NCBI RefSeq assembly: GCF_004001245.1
Contig: NZ_AP018724.1
Coordinates: 2,782,501-2,846,500, forward strand
DNA: 64,000 nucleotides
Source of the DNA: Sulfurivermis fontis
GTDB taxonomy: Bacteria > Pseudomonadota > Gammaproteobacteria > Thiohalomonadales > Thiohalomonadaceae
Direction of reading: 5' to 3'
The notes below the pieces were generated by a model. The model was not told the origin of the DNA and made no database searches. It saw only the letters and a program-made list of their open reading frames with translations. The position numbers were made by a program, and so were the translations under genes. Positions 10,201 to 19,133 of the stretch are shown piece by piece; the first letter of the stretch is position 1, and the number at the start of each line of letters is the position of its first letter.

Positions 10201-10707
10201 GCGACTGCGCCATTGCGCCGAGCATGGCCCTCCACGAAAACCTCGATAAAAACAGTACGAAATGTACTGTGGGATATGGCGCAGCCACTGCGTCGTAATC
10301 ACCAGTTTGTTTGACAAAAATCAATGTTCTGATATCTTCTCTTCGACTATATTTGGTCGCTAGTTCCGGTAGTGGGGTCTGGGAACGCAGCGATCGGCAT
10401 GTCTGGGAGGACAAAAGAATTTTATTGGCCTATCAGGGCGTTGCCCTCACTGACGATGCCTCCCGCCAGCACTCCCCGCCTCTTCCAGGAACTGCATAGT
10501 CACGACGTACCAGCGACTCGGCCAGATGCGTCCGGTAGCGTTGGCTGGATACAACACCATGGAGTCATGCGATCGCACACTCCGGATAAGTAAAGGTTTC
10601 GGTTTGTTCATGCATGGGGGTTGTCACAGAAAAATCAACAACGGTTTTTTGGGCGGTAAAGAGTTGGTCTTGGTTTAACCATTGGCTCACACAGAGGAGA
10701 GAAACTC
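10201..10707 (+). other. Intergenic region and probable long leader upstream of ccoN
   Basis: This 507-bp gap has an FNR-type promoter at its start (10311-10353). If that promoter serves ccoN, the mRNA has a leader of about 350 nt. Short open frames inside (for example 10372-10593) have no ribosome site or recognisable protein. A T-rich stretch occurs near 10640. Another promoter closer to ccoN is possible. Confidence 0.5.
10311..10324 (+). promoter_or_regulatory. FNR box of the ccoN promoter
   Basis: TTGACAAAAATCAA matches the TTGAT-N4-ATCAA consensus at nine of ten positions. A TATATT hexamer lies at 10348-10353, so a start near 10360 would put the box centre at about -42, the class II activator position. 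It lies 111 bp after the fnr stop and about 385 bp before ccoN. Confidence 0.78.
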
Positions 10708-12135
10708 GTGGAAGCGACACAAGCGGAACAGAAATATAACTTTGAGGTCGTCAGGTGGTTCACCATCATGGCGGTTGTTTATCTGGTGGTAGGCACCCTG
10801 GTAGGCGTGCTCGTCGCCTCCCAGCTGGCCTGGCCGGCGCTGAACTTCGACACGGCCGAACTCAGCTTCGGCCGACTGCGTCCGTTGCATACCAACGCAG
10901 TTATCTTCGCCTTCGGCGGCTGTGTGCTGATGGCAACCGCCTTCTACTCCGTGCAGCGCACCTGCGGTGTACGTCTGTGGAGCGACAAGATGGCGTGGTT
11001 CACCTTCTGGGGCTGGAACACCATCATCGTCCTCGCCGTCATCACCCTGCCGCTGGGCCTGACCCAGGGCAAGGAATACGCCGAGTTGGAGTGGCCGATC
11101 GACGTGCTGATCGCCGTGGTGTGGCTGTCCTATGCCTTCAACTTCGTGATGACCATCGCCAAGCGCAAGACCAGCCACATCTACGTGTCCAACTGGTTCT
11201 TCCTCGGCATGATGGTGATGATCACCTATCTGCACGTGGTCAACAGCCTGGCCATCCCGGTCGAGCTGTTCAAGTCCTACTCCGTGTTCTCCGGTGTGCA
11301 GGACGCCATGATTCAGTGGTGGTGGGGCCACAACGCGGTAGGCTTCTACCTGACCGCCGGCTTCCTCGGCATCATGTACTACTTCGTGCCGAAGCAGGCC
11401 GGTCGCCCGGTGTTCTCCTACCGTCTGTCCGTGATCCACTTCTGGGCGCTGATGTTCGGTTACGTCTGGCTGGGTGCGCACCACCTGCAGTACACCGCCC
11501 TGCCTGACTGGACCGGCTCCCTGGGCGCCGCCGTTTCCCTGGCCATGATCATCCCGTCCTGGGGTGGTGCCATCAACGGCATGATGACCCTGTCCGGCGC
11601 GTGGGACAAACTGCGCACCGACTACATCCTGCGTTTCCTGATCATGTCCCTGGCCTTCTACGCCATGTCCACCTTCGAAGGTCCGGTCATGTCCGCGAAG
11701 ACCGTCAACGCGCTGTCCCACTATACCGACTGGACCGTCGGCCACGTGCACTCCGGTGCCCTGGGCTGGGTCGCCATGGTCGGCGCCGGCGCGCTGTACC
11801 ACATGGTCGAGAAGCTGTGGAATACCCGCATGTACTCCGCCTCGCTGGTAAACCTGCACTTCTGGATGGCCACCATCGGCACCGTGATCTACATCACCGC
11901 CATGTGGGTATCCGGCATCATGCAGGGCCTGATGTGGCGTGACTACGACGAGTTCGGCACCCTGACCTACACCTTCGCCGAATCCGTCGCCGCCATGCAT
12001 CCCTACTATGCGATGCGTGCCATCGGCGGCCTGATCTTCTGGGCCGGTGGTGTGGTGATGCTCTACAACGTGGTGATGACTGTGCGTCAGGCCGTTGGCC
12101 AGCGCAGCAGCTCCGCCGCCGCAGCGACTGCCTAA
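10708..12135 (+). CDS. ccoN: cbb3-type cytochrome c oxidase catalytic subunit I
   Basis: 475 residues with twelve membrane helices. The start is GTG at 10708 with GAGGAGA 8-14 bp upstream. Conserved His residues for the low-spin heme (RPLHTNAV), CuB and heme b3 ([34 protein letters not shown]) are present. It reduces O2 at the heme b3-CuB centre and pumps protons, with high oxygen affinity. First gene of ccoNOQP. Confidence 0.97.
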   Translation: MEATQAEQKYNFEVVRWFTIMAVVYLVVGTLVGVLVASQLAWPALNFDTAELSFGRLRPLHTNAVIFAFGGCVLMATAFYSVQRTCGVRLWSDKMAWFTFWGWNTIIVLAVITLPLGLTQGKEYAELEWPIDVLIAVVWLSYAFNFVMTIAKRKTSHIYVSNWFFLGMMVMITYLHVVNSLAIPVELFKSYSVFSGVQDAMIQWWWGHNAVGFYLTAGFLGIMYYFVPKQAGRPVFSYRLSVIHFWALMFGYVWLGAHHLQYTALPDWTGSLGAAVSLAMIIPSWGGAINGMMTLSGAWDKLRTDYILRFLIMSLAFYAMSTFEGPVMSAKTVNALSHYTDWTVGHVHSGALGWVAMVGAGALYHMVEKLWNTRMYSASLVNLHFWMATIGTVIYITAMWVSGIMQGLMWRDYDEFGTLTYTFAESVAAMHPYYAMRAIGGLIFWAGGVVMLYNVVMTVRQAVGQRSSSAAAATA

Positions 12136-12157
12136 GCGCGAGAGGAGTTCAAGAAAA

Positions 12158-12868
12158 ATGGCTGATCAAATTCATTCGACCAAACTGCAGGACAAGATTG
12201 AGCGCAGCGTCTTTGCCATGTTCCTGATGCTCGCCGTGCTGCTGTCTGTCGGCGGCCTGGTGGAAATCGTACCGCTGTTCTTCCTCGACGACACGATGGA
12301 GCACAACAAGCGTCCGGAAATCGTCTGGCAGCGCCAGGCGGGCCAGACCCTGGCGGACTGGAAGGCCGGCGAAGGTATCCGTCCCTACACCGCCCTGGAA
12401 CTGGCCGGCCGTGACGTCTACATCCGCGAAGGCTGCTACACCTGCCACTCACAGATGATTCGCCCGTTCCGTGACGAGAAGGAGCGTTATGGCCACTACT
12501 CACTGGCCTCCGAGTCCATGTACGACCATCCCTTCCAATGGGGCTCCAAGCGTACCGGCCCGGATCTGGCCCGCGTGGGCGGCAAGTACTCCGACGCATG
12601 GCACTACCAGCACCTCCGTGCACCGCGCTCCGTGGTACCGGAATCTGTGATGCCCAACTACCCCTGGCTGGACAACAACAAGGTTGACGGCTCCCGCGTC
12701 GCCAAGCGCATGCGCGCGATGAAGGCCCTGGGCGTTCCGTACACCGAGGACGACATCTCCGCCGCCTCCGCCATCACCGGCAAGACCGAGATGCAGGCCA
12801 TTGTTGCCTACCTGCAGGTACTGGGAACCATGGTGAAGTTCGAAGAGGGCGTGGATTACCGTGAGTAA
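12158..12868 (+). CDS. ccoO: cbb3 oxidase monoheme cytochrome c subunit II
   Basis: 236 residues from the ATG at 12158 with AGGAGT upstream; the frame is open further upstream but that part overlaps ccoN. There is one N-terminal membrane anchor (about 18-40), then a periplasmic c-type heme domain with CYTCH at about 93-97 and the typical MIRPFRDE following it. It passes electrons from CcoP to CcoN. Confidence 0.96.
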   Translation: MADQIHSTKLQDKIERSVFAMFLMLAVLLSVGGLVEIVPLFFLDDTMEHNKRPEIVWQRQAGQTLADWKAGEGIRPYTALELAGRDVYIREGCYTCHSQMIRPFRDEKERYGHYSLASESMYDHPFQWGSKRTGPDLARVGGKYSDAWHYQHLRAPRSVVPESVMPNYPWLDNNKVDGSRVAKRMRAMKALGVPYTEDDISAASAITGKTEMQAIVAYLQVLGTMVKFEEGVDYRE

Positions 12869-13070
12869 TCTCCGCGAGTACTTCCACACAGACTGGGCGG
12901 CCATGACCAGCAGCGACTGGGTTGGCCTGATTACGACGGTCGGCATCTTTCTGCTGTTTATCGCCCTGTTTGTGTACGTACTCCACCCGAAGAACAAAGC
13001 CAGACTGGAATCAAAACGTCACATTCCGATAGACGAAGACGACCGTTTCGATACGGAGGATAAAAAATGA
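12861..13070 (+). CDS. ccoQ: cbb3 oxidase small subunit CcoQ
   Basis: 69 residues from a GTG at 12861 that overlaps the ccoO end by eight bases. It has a single membrane helix (about 20-42) followed by a Lys/Arg-rich then acidic tail ([14 protein letters not shown]), as in CcoQ/FixQ. It stabilises the assembled oxidase. It overlaps ccoP by four bases. Confidence 0.9.
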   Translation: MSNLREYFHTDWAAMTSSDWVGLITTVGIFLLFIALFVYVLHPKNKARLESKRHIPIDEDDRFDTEDKK

Positions 13071-13909
13071 GCGAGCAAAACAACCCGTACGGTGCCCCGA
13101 CCACCGGGCATCTGTGGGATGACAACCTGGCGGAGCTGACCAACCAGCCGCCCAAATGGTGGATGATTGGCCTGCATGCCAGTTGGATCCTGGTGCTGCT
13201 GTACGGCATCGTGTACCCGATGTGGCCGTGGTTCGGCGGCGCGACCCAGGGCCTGATGGGCTGGACCGCCATCGGCGAATACAAGGCCGATGTGGCCGCC
13301 ATCCAGCAGGTACGTTCCCAATACGAAGACAAGCTGCCGGGCATGAGCGCGGCCGCGATCCTGGCCGACAGCGAGCTGTCCGAGTACGTGGTACGTTCCG
13401 CCAAGGTGCTGTTCGGCGACAACTGCGCCGCCTGCCACGGTGGTGGCGGCCAGGGCAATCCGGGCTACCCCAACCTGGTGGATGACGACTGGCTGTACGG
13501 TGGCGACATCGACACCATCGTTACCACGATCACCAACGGCCGCATGGGCATGATGCCCGCCAAGGCCGGCGTGGCGATGACCGAAGCCGAGATCGATCAG
13601 TTGGCGGCTGCCGTTGCCAAGGGCGAACCCACCTCCACCCCGCTGTTCATGGAGAAGGCCTGCTTCGCCTGCCACGGCATGGACGGCAAGGGCATGCATG
13701 CCCTGGGCGCTCCCAACCTGACCGATGCCATCTGGCGCTTCGGTGACGGTTCCGTCGAGGCCATCAAGTACACCATCACCCACGGTGTCAACGACCCCTC
13801 CGATCCGCAGACCCGCAACGCGGTGATGCCGAAGTTCGGTGGCGGCAAGCTGAGCGAGACCGACATCAAGAAGCTGGCAGTGTATGTGGCCAAGCTGGGC
13901 GCCAACTAA
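13067..13909 (+). CDS. ccoP: cbb3 oxidase diheme cytochrome c subunit III
   Basis: 280 residues. An N-terminal membrane helix (about 34-55) is followed by two cytochrome c domains with heme motifs CAACH near residue 120 and CFACH near residue 199. Met axial ligands are likely in GMMPAKAG and AVMPKFGG. It accepts electrons from soluble cytochrome c or bc1. Last subunit of the core operon. Confidence 0.96.
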   Translation: MSEQNNPYGAPTTGHLWDDNLAELTNQPPKWWMIGLHASWILVLLYGIVYPMWPWFGGATQGLMGWTAIGEYKADVAAIQQVRSQYEDKLPGMSAAAILADSELSEYVVRSAKVLFGDNCAACHGGGGQGNPGYPNLVDDDWLYGGDIDTIVTTITNGRMGMMPAKAGVAMTEAEIDQLAAAVAKGEPTSTPLFMEKACFACHGMDGKGMHALGAPNLTDAIWRFGDGSVEAIKYTITHGVNDPSDPQTRNAVMPKFGGGKLSETDIKKLAVYVAKLGAN

Positions 13910-13943
13910 GTTATAGCGTCCTCACACCTTCCATAACGTAAGC

Positions 13944-13971
13944 AGGTGACCGCGCTCCCGCGCGGTCACCT
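13944..13971 (+). terminator. Strong GC hairpin after ccoP
   Basis: A perfect 12-bp stem (AGGTGACCGCGC, loop TCCC, GCGCGGTCACCT) lies 35 bp after ccoP and 22 bp before the small gene at 13993. No T-run follows on the plus strand, so it is more likely an mRNA-end or processing hairpin than a full terminator. It may set different mRNA levels for ccoNOQP and the small gene. Confidence 0.55.
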
Positions 13972-13992
13972 CAGGAAAAAAGGGGTGTTGCA

Positions 13993-14109
13993 ATGACTGA
14001 CTGGGTAGCAATTGCGTCGTATCTGACCGTGGCCGTTGCGGCCATCATCGTCATCTTCCTTGGCATCAAGGGCTACAGCCTGATTTACAAGGACAGTGAC
14101 AAGAAATAA
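13993..14109 (+). CDS. 38-residue single-pass membrane protein, possible cbb3 accessory subunit (CcoM-like)
   Basis: An open frame begins MTDWVAIASYLTV and ends YKDSDKK, with one hydrophobic helix (about 5-27) and a short charged tail. A GGGG stretch lies about ten bases before the ATG, and an intrinsic terminator follows 19 bp after the stop. Its place between ccoP and ccoGHIS, its size and its topology recall CcoM, a small single-helix subunit of the Pseudomonas stutzeri cbb3 oxidase. That assignment is inference; sequence similarity to CcoM was not tested. Below the length cut-off of many gene callers. Confidence 0.7.
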   Translation: MTDWVAIASYLTVAVAAIIVIFLGIKGYSLIYKDSDKK

Positions 14110-14127
14110 GTCACCTGCAGTAATCGA

Positions 14128-14159
14128 AGAGGGGGACTGAATGGTCCCCCTCTTTTTTT
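14128..14159 (+). terminator. Rho-independent terminator closing the ccoNOQP transcript
   Basis: GAGGGGGAC pairs with GTCCCCCTC around a six-base loop and is followed by TTTTTTT. It separates ccoNOQP and the 38-codon gene from ccoG, which has its own FNR-type box downstream. Confidence 0.92.
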
Positions 14160-14177
14160 GTATACTGTGCCGCCGAC

Positions 14178-14191
14178 TTGATATTTTTCAA
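14178..14191 (+). promoter_or_regulatory. FNR-like box upstream of ccoG
   Basis: TTGATATTTTTCAA matches TTGAT-N4-ATCAA at nine of ten positions. It lies just after the terminator and about 127 bp before the ccoG start. A GAGAAT hexamer at 14214-14219 would place the box centre near -41.5 of a start at about 14226. It would co-induce the oxidase assembly genes with the oxidase. Confidence 0.65.
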
Positions 14192-14317
14192 TTACAGGCG
14201 TTTTCCCCGGTGCGAGAATTGCCAGTGGCCTGCTGAAAGCCCGCGCTTTCAACAGGGCATTTGCCCTAACATTTTTTGTGACAGCGACCTTTTTTGCTGT
14301 CCTCCCAGGAGGTATCC

Positions 14318-15733
14318 GTGAACGACCAGGTCGACAAGCAGGCGCACGCCGACGAACTCTACGCCGAAGCCCATCATTGGCATGTCAACACCGGCAAGGA
14401 AACCATCCATGCCAAGCGCATGCCAGGTCGCTTCCGCAACCTGAAATGGGCCACGGCTGCCGTCTGGCTGGTGTTCTTCATCGGCCCCTATCTGCGCTGG
14501 GGCGAACGCCAGGCCGTGCTGTTCGATATTCCGGGCCGCCAGTTCCACATCTTCGGCATCACCATCCTGCCGCAGGACGTGTGGATGCTGTCTCTGGTGC
14601 TGCTGTTCTTCGCCATCCTGCTCGCCGTGGTGACGTCCATCGCCGGCCGCGTCTTCTGCGGTTATTTCTGCTTCCAGACCGTGTGGACCGACGTGTTCAC
14701 CTGGATCGAGGAAAAGCTGGAAGGCGCACCGCAGAAGCGCCGCAAGCTGGATGAGGCGCCATGGGACTTCACCAAGATCCGCATCAAGGTAGTGAAGCAT
14801 GCCATCTGGATCCTCATCGGCATGCTGACCGGCATCAGTTTTACCCTCTGGTTCGGCGATGCCTTCGAGATGTGGAAAGGCTTCCTGACCCTGAGCGCCA
14901 ACCCTGTGGCCTGGGGCGCGGTGGCCGTGTTCACCTTCTTCACCTATCTGTTCGCCGGCCACATGCGCGAGCAGGTTTGCTTCTGGCTGTGCCCCTATGC
15001 CCGTATCCAGGGCGTGATGTACGACAAGGAAACCATCCTCCCGGCCTACGACTTCAAACGCGGCGAACCGCGCGGCAAGCTGAAAAAGGGCCAGATCGAG
15101 GAAGGGAAGGGCGACTGTATCGACTGCGGCCAGTGCGTGGCGGTCTGCCCGACCGGCATCGACATCCGCCACGGCCAGCAGGAGGGTTGCATTACCTGCG
15201 CCCTGTGCATCGATGCCTGCGACGCGGTGATGGACAAGATCGGCCGTCCGCACGGCCTGATCCGCTACGCCTCGATGGATGAGTTGGAGGGCAGGCCGAC
15301 CCTCAAGCTGTTCCAGCGCCCGCGCGTGCTGGTCTACCTGACCATCCTCACTGTAGCCCTGTCCGGCATCATCTACGGCCTGTTCAACCTGTCCGGCCTT
15401 GAGGTAAAGGTGCTGCACGAGCGTCAACCGCTGTTTGTGATGCAAAGCGATGGCTCGATCCAGAACAAGTACAGCGTTAAGATTCTCAACAAGACACCAC
15501 AGGATCAGAAGGTGCGTCTGGTGGTCGATGGCCTGCCGGGGCTGGTGGTCAGTGGCGGCGAAGGCAGCCTGATCGCCAACAAAGGCCGTATCACCAGCTA
15601 TACGGTGTTCGTGCGCGTACCGCGCGAAAATCTCAAGGCCGAGAGTACCCCGCTCATTTTCCGCGTACAGGCGGAGGGGGACGAGTCACTGACTTCCGAC
15701 TACACCAGCATGTTTATCGGGCCGCGCCGCTGA
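14318..15733 (+). CDS. ccoG: cbb3 oxidase assembly protein CcoG (copper-handling ferredoxin-like)
   Basis: 471 residues from the GTG at 14318, chosen because a perfect AGGAGGT lies five bases upstream; a TTG at 14294 lacks this. Several membrane helices carry FCGYFCFQTVW and FWLCPYARIQ, followed by a 4Fe-4S ferredoxin segment (CIDCGQCVAVCPTGID and CITCALCIDACD) and a C-terminal Ig-like periplasmic domain. In the family it reduces Cu(II) to Cu(I) for delivery to CcoI and cbb3 assembly. Confidence 0.95.
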   Translation: MNDQVDKQAHADELYAEAHHWHVNTGKETIHAKRMPGRFRNLKWATAAVWLVFFIGPYLRWGERQAVLFDIPGRQFHIFGITILPQDVWMLSLVLLFFAILLAVVTSIAGRVFCGYFCFQTVWTDVFTWIEEKLEGAPQKRRKLDEAPWDFTKIRIKVVKHAIWILIGMLTGISFTLWFGDAFEMWKGFLTLSANPVAWGAVAVFTFFTYLFAGHMREQVCFWLCPYARIQGVMYDKETILPAYDFKRGEPRGKLKKGQIEEGKGDCIDCGQCVAVCPTGIDIRHGQQEGCITCALCIDACDAVMDKIGRPHGLIRYASMDELEGRPTLKLFQRPRVLVYLTILTVALSGIIYGLFNLSGLEVKVLHERQPLFVMQSDGSIQNKYSVKILNKTPQDQKVRLVVDGLPGLVVSGGEGSLIANKGRITSYTVFVRVPRENLKAESTPLIFRVQAEGDESLTSDYTSMFIGPRR

Positions 15734-15765
15734 GGCGCGGCCGCCAACCACGACGGGTAAGGAAC

Positions 15766-16299
15766 ATGACGACTATCGACGCCACCGGCGACAACCGTAT
15801 TTCGCAGTCCAACAAGCGCGCCATGCGCAATCCCTGGGTGCTCGGCGGACTGGCCCTCATCGGCACGGTGCTGGCGGTGAACGTGGCAATGATCACTCTG
15901 GCCGTCGTCACCAATCCGGGGCTGGTCAGCAAGGACTACTACGAGCGCGGCCGCTACAACGAGCGCCACTACATCCAGCGCGTGACCGAACGCAACGCCC
16001 TGGGCTGGACCGCCAGCCTCGAGGTGCCGGAGAACATCCAACTCGGCGCCACTCAGACTTATCGCGTGGCCATCGTCGACAATGTCGGCGAACCATTGCG
16101 CGGTGCACAGGTGGTGTTGAATGCCTTCCGCCCCTCTGATGCCAAGGCCGACTTCAACCTACCGCTGGAAGAGGTCGGGGCCGGCATCTACCAGGCCCCG
16201 GTCGAGTTCCGCCTGAAGGGTATCTGGGACATACTCATCGACGTCAAGCGTGACGGCAAATCCTTCGAACTGCCGCGCCGCATCTCCGTCCAGGGCTAA
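15766..16299 (+). CDS. ccoH: FixH/CcoH family cbb3 assembly protein
   Basis: 177 residues. One N-terminal membrane helix (about 24-48) is followed by the family motif VSKDYYERGRYNE and a periplasmic beta-sandwich domain. FixH/CcoH is required for stable assembly of cbb3 oxidase. It sits between ccoG and ccoI with a 32-bp gap upstream, in the usual order. Confidence 0.92.
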   Translation: MTTIDATGDNRISQSNKRAMRNPWVLGGLALIGTVLAVNVAMITLAVVTNPGLVSKDYYERGRYNERHYIQRVTERNALGWTASLEVPENIQLGATQTYRVAIVDNVGEPLRGAQVVLNAFRPSDAKADFNLPLEEVGAGIYQAPVEFRLKGIWDILIDVKRDGKSFELPRRISVQG

Positions 16300-16363
16300 A
16301 CGGCAGTACCCCGCCCGCACCCTCCCCACACGGGTGCGGGCGTCATAACCCATAACGATCCCC

Positions 16364-18835
16364 ATGGCCAGTGCACATTCCCACAGCGGCTGTTTCCACT
16401 GCGGCCTGCCCCTCCCACCCAAGGATGACTACTCCGCAGAGATCGCCGGAGAGAAACGCCAATTCTGCTGCATCGGCTGCCGCGAAGTGTGTCGTGCCAT
16501 CTACGACGCCGGCCTGGAGGGCTTCTACCAACGCACGCCGGAAGGCACCCTGCTGGCCCCCCCGCCGGAACTCCCCAAGGATCTCGCGCTGTATGACCTG
16601 GACGAGGTGCAGGAAGAATTCATTGTCAAACACGGCGAGGAGCGGGAAATCAATCTGCTGGTGGAGGGTATCCACTGTGCCGCCTGCGTCTGGCTCATCG
16701 AGCGTACCCTGGCCGCTGTCCCTGGCATCGCCTCGGCCCAGGTCAACCTGGCCGGCCGCCGCCTCTTGGTGCGCTGGGACAACAGCCGCCTCAAGCTATC
16801 CGACATCATTCGCCGTCTGGGTGAAATCGGCTATGCCGCCGTCCCCTTCGACCCGGAGGTGGCAGAGGGGGCGTTGAAGAAGCAGAACCGCGCCTTCCTG
16901 TTCCGCATGGCCTTTGCCGGCTTCGCCATGATGAACCTGATGTGGATATCCATCGCGCTGTATGCCGGTGCCGATGAAGGCGAATTCCGCAGCCTGTTCC
17001 ACTGGATCGGTTTCGTACTGGCCACCCCCACCCTGCTCTATTCCGGCTGGCCGTTCTTCAAGGGGGCCTGGACCGGCCTGCGCCGCCGTCACCTCACCAT
17101 GGACCTGCCCATCGTCGTGGGCGCCACCACCACCTATCTGTACTCCCTCTACATCACGGTGACGCAGTCCGCGGTCGGTGAGGTGTACTGGGACACGGTG
17201 GTGAACTTCATGTTCATCATCCTCATCGGTCGCCATCTGGAATCGGTGTCCAAACGCCGGGCCATCGCCGCCACCCAGCGCCTGCTCGACCTGCAGCCGC
17301 GCGGCGCCACCGTGCTGCGCGACGGCGAGGAGCAGTTGCTGCCGATCCGCGCCGTGAAACCGGATGACGTGGTGTTGGTTAAGGCCGGCGATCGCATTCC
17401 GGTGGACGGCGTGGTGCTGGAGGGCCACAGCGCGGTGGACGAGGCCATGCTGTCGGGCGAGTCCCGTCCGGTGGACAAGGGTCCGGGTGACAAGGTTTCC
17501 GCCGGCACCATCAACATCCACAGCGCGCTCACCCTCAAGGTCAGCGCCACCCTCAAGAACACTGCTCTCGGACGCATCATCCGCCTGGTGGAAGAGGCCC
17601 AGGCCTCCAAGGCGCCGATCCAGTGCACCGCCGATCGCATCGTGCCCTGGTTCGTCGCCGTCACCCTGCTGCTCGGTACCCTGACCTTTGCCTACTGGTC
17701 GTTCTTCGATGTCGAAGTGGCCCTGCTCGCCGCCTGCTCGGTGCTGATCATCACCTGCCCCTGCGCCTTCGGCATGGCCACCCCCATGTCCATCGCCGTC
17801 GCCTCCGGCCTCGCGGCGCGCCACGGCATCCTGATCAAGAACGGCGCGGTACTGGAAACCCTGTCCCACATCACCCATTTCGTGTTCGACAAAACCGGCT
17901 CCCTCACCGAAGGACGCATGGCGGTGCAGGAACTGCACCCCGCCGTCGGCATCGACACCGACACGCTGTTGCTCAAGGCCGCCGCGGTGGAGCGCTATTC
18001 CGAGCACCACATCGCCCGCGCCATCGTCGAGGAGGCGCGCCAGCGCGGCATCAACCCGGCGGTACCGACCCTGATCGACTTCGCCAGCAGCGCCGGCCTC
18101 GGCGTGGTCGGACAGGTGGACGGCACAACGGTCCTGCTCGGTAACGAAACCTGGCTGGCACAGCACGGCATTACCCTGCCGGACGCCATGCTGAGCGACA
18201 TCGGCGCACTGGAGCGGCGCGGCATCACCTGTATCCATGCCGCACTGGACGGACAGTACGCGGGCTTCATCGCCATCGCCGATCGCCTGCGCCCCGATGC
18301 CCGCGCGCTGGTCGACAGCCTGCGCAGCCAGGGCATCCGCATGACCCTGCTCTCCGGCGATCGGCGCCGCGTGGCCGAGGCCGTGGCCGAACAGCTCGGC
18401 GGCATGGAGGTGCTCGCTGAGGTGCTGCCGGAAGACAAGGATCGCGTCATCGCCGACTTGCAACGCCAGGGCGAACAGGTGGCGATGATCGGCGACGGTG
18501 TCAACGACGCTCCGGCGCTGATCCGCGCCAACGTCGGTATCGCCATCGGCTCCGGCACCGAGGTGTCGGCGGAAAGCGCCGACATCGTGCTGATCAGCAA
18601 CGAGCTGGAGAAGGTCAACCTGGCCACCCGGCTGTCGCGCCGCACCCTGCGCACCATCCGCCAGAACATCGGTATCTCGCTGACCTACAACGTGATCATG
18701 GTGCCGCTGGCGATGGCGGCCTTCGTGACACCGCTGGTGGCCGCCATCTCCATGCCGATCAGTTCGCTGCTGGTCATCGGCAACGCCGCACGCATCCGCA
18801 CCCTGTTCGCCCACCGGCGCGAACTGGGCGACTGA
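16364..18835 (+). CDS. ccoI: Copper-exporting P1B-type ATPase for cbb3 assembly
   Basis: 823 residues, FixI/CcoI type. The N-terminus is cysteine-rich (CFHCG at about 10-14; CCIGCREVC at about 37-45), as in the DUF2318-like extension of this subgroup. A heavy-metal domain follows with GIHCAACVW near residue 105, then eight helices with the metal-site CPC near 465. The phosphorylation site is DKTGSLTEG near 508 (Ser in place of the usual Thr) and the hinge GDGVNDAPAL near 710. It moves Cu(I) to the periplasm for loading CcoN. Confidence 0.95.
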   Translation: MASAHSHSGCFHCGLPLPPKDDYSAEIAGEKRQFCCIGCREVCRAIYDAGLEGFYQRTPEGTLLAPPPELPKDLALYDLDEVQEEFIVKHGEEREINLLVEGIHCAACVWLIERTLAAVPGIASAQVNLAGRRLLVRWDNSRLKLSDIIRRLGEIGYAAVPFDPEVAEGALKKQNRAFLFRMAFAGFAMMNLMWISIALYAGADEGEFRSLFHWIGFVLATPTLLYSGWPFFKGAWTGLRRRHLTMDLPIVVGATTTYLYSLYITVTQSAVGEVYWDTVVNFMFIILIGRHLESVSKRRAIAATQRLLDLQPRGATVLRDGEEQLLPIRAVKPDDVVLVKAGDRIPVDGVVLEGHSAVDEAMLSGESRPVDKGPGDKVSAGTINIHSALTLKVSATLKNTALGRIIRLVEEAQASKAPIQCTADRIVPWFVAVTLLLGTLTFAYWSFFDVEVALLAACSVLIITCPCAFGMATPMSIAVASGLAARHGILIKNGAVLETLSHITHFVFDKTGSLTEGRMAVQELHPAVGIDTDTLLLKAAAVERYSEHHIARAIVEEARQRGINPAVPTLIDFASSAGLGVVGQVDGTTVLLGNETWLAQHGITLPDAMLSDIGALERRGITCIHAALDGQYAGFIAIADRLRPDARALVDSLRSQGIRMTLLSGDRRRVAEAVAEQLGGMEVLAEVLPEDKDRVIADLQRQGEQVAMIGDGVNDAPALIRANVGIAIGSGTEVSAESADIVLISNELEKVNLATRLSRRTLRTIRQNIGISLTYNVIMVPLAMAAFVTPLVAAISMPISSLLVIGNAARIRTLFAHRRELGD

Positions 18836-18876
18836 AACGGGTACACTGGCGCAGCAGACAGACAGGGGCACATACG

Positions 18877-19101
18877 ATGGAAGTGATCTACAGCCTGATC
18901 CCCGCCATGATCTTCCTGGGTCTCGCCATGGTAGTGGTGCTGGTGTGGGCGATACGACGGGGCCAATACGAGGATCTGGAGGGCGATGCCCACCGTATCC
19001 TGCACGACGACGACGACCCCAATCTACCGGTGGAGATGCGCGGGCGGAAAGAGAAGGCGACACGCAGCGACAAGGTGATGCCGGACACCGACGAGGACTG
19101 A
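18877..19101 (+). CDS. ccoS: cbb3 oxidase assembly protein CcoS
   Basis: 74 residues. It has one N-terminal helix (about 5-25) and the conserved WAIRRGQYEDLEGDAHRIL signature of CcoS/FixS, with an acidic then basic tail. It is needed for cofactor insertion into CcoN. It lies 41 bp after ccoI and ends the ccoGHIS group. Confidence 0.94.
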   Translation: MEVIYSLIPAMIFLGLAMVVVLVWAIRRGQYEDLEGDAHRILHDDDDPNLPVEMRGRKEKATRSDKVMPDTDED

Positions 19102-19110
19102 AGGATACTC

Positions 19111-19129
19111 GGGCGCGCGTTGCGCGCCC
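19111..19129. terminator. Bidirectional terminator hairpin between ccoS and a convergent gene
   Basis: GGGCGCGC pairs with GCGCGCCC around GTT. It lies in the 32-bp gap between ccoS (plus) and the minus-strand gene ending at 19134 and could stop both transcripts. The T-tract is weak (CTCTT). Confidence 0.65.
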
Positions 19130-19133
19130 GCTC

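Noticed and set aside
10687-12000. Long open frame on the minus strand opposite ccoN
   Set aside because: Antisense shadow caused by GC-rich third positions; the protein is low-complexity His/Gly/Glu, has no ribosome site, and ccoN is certain.
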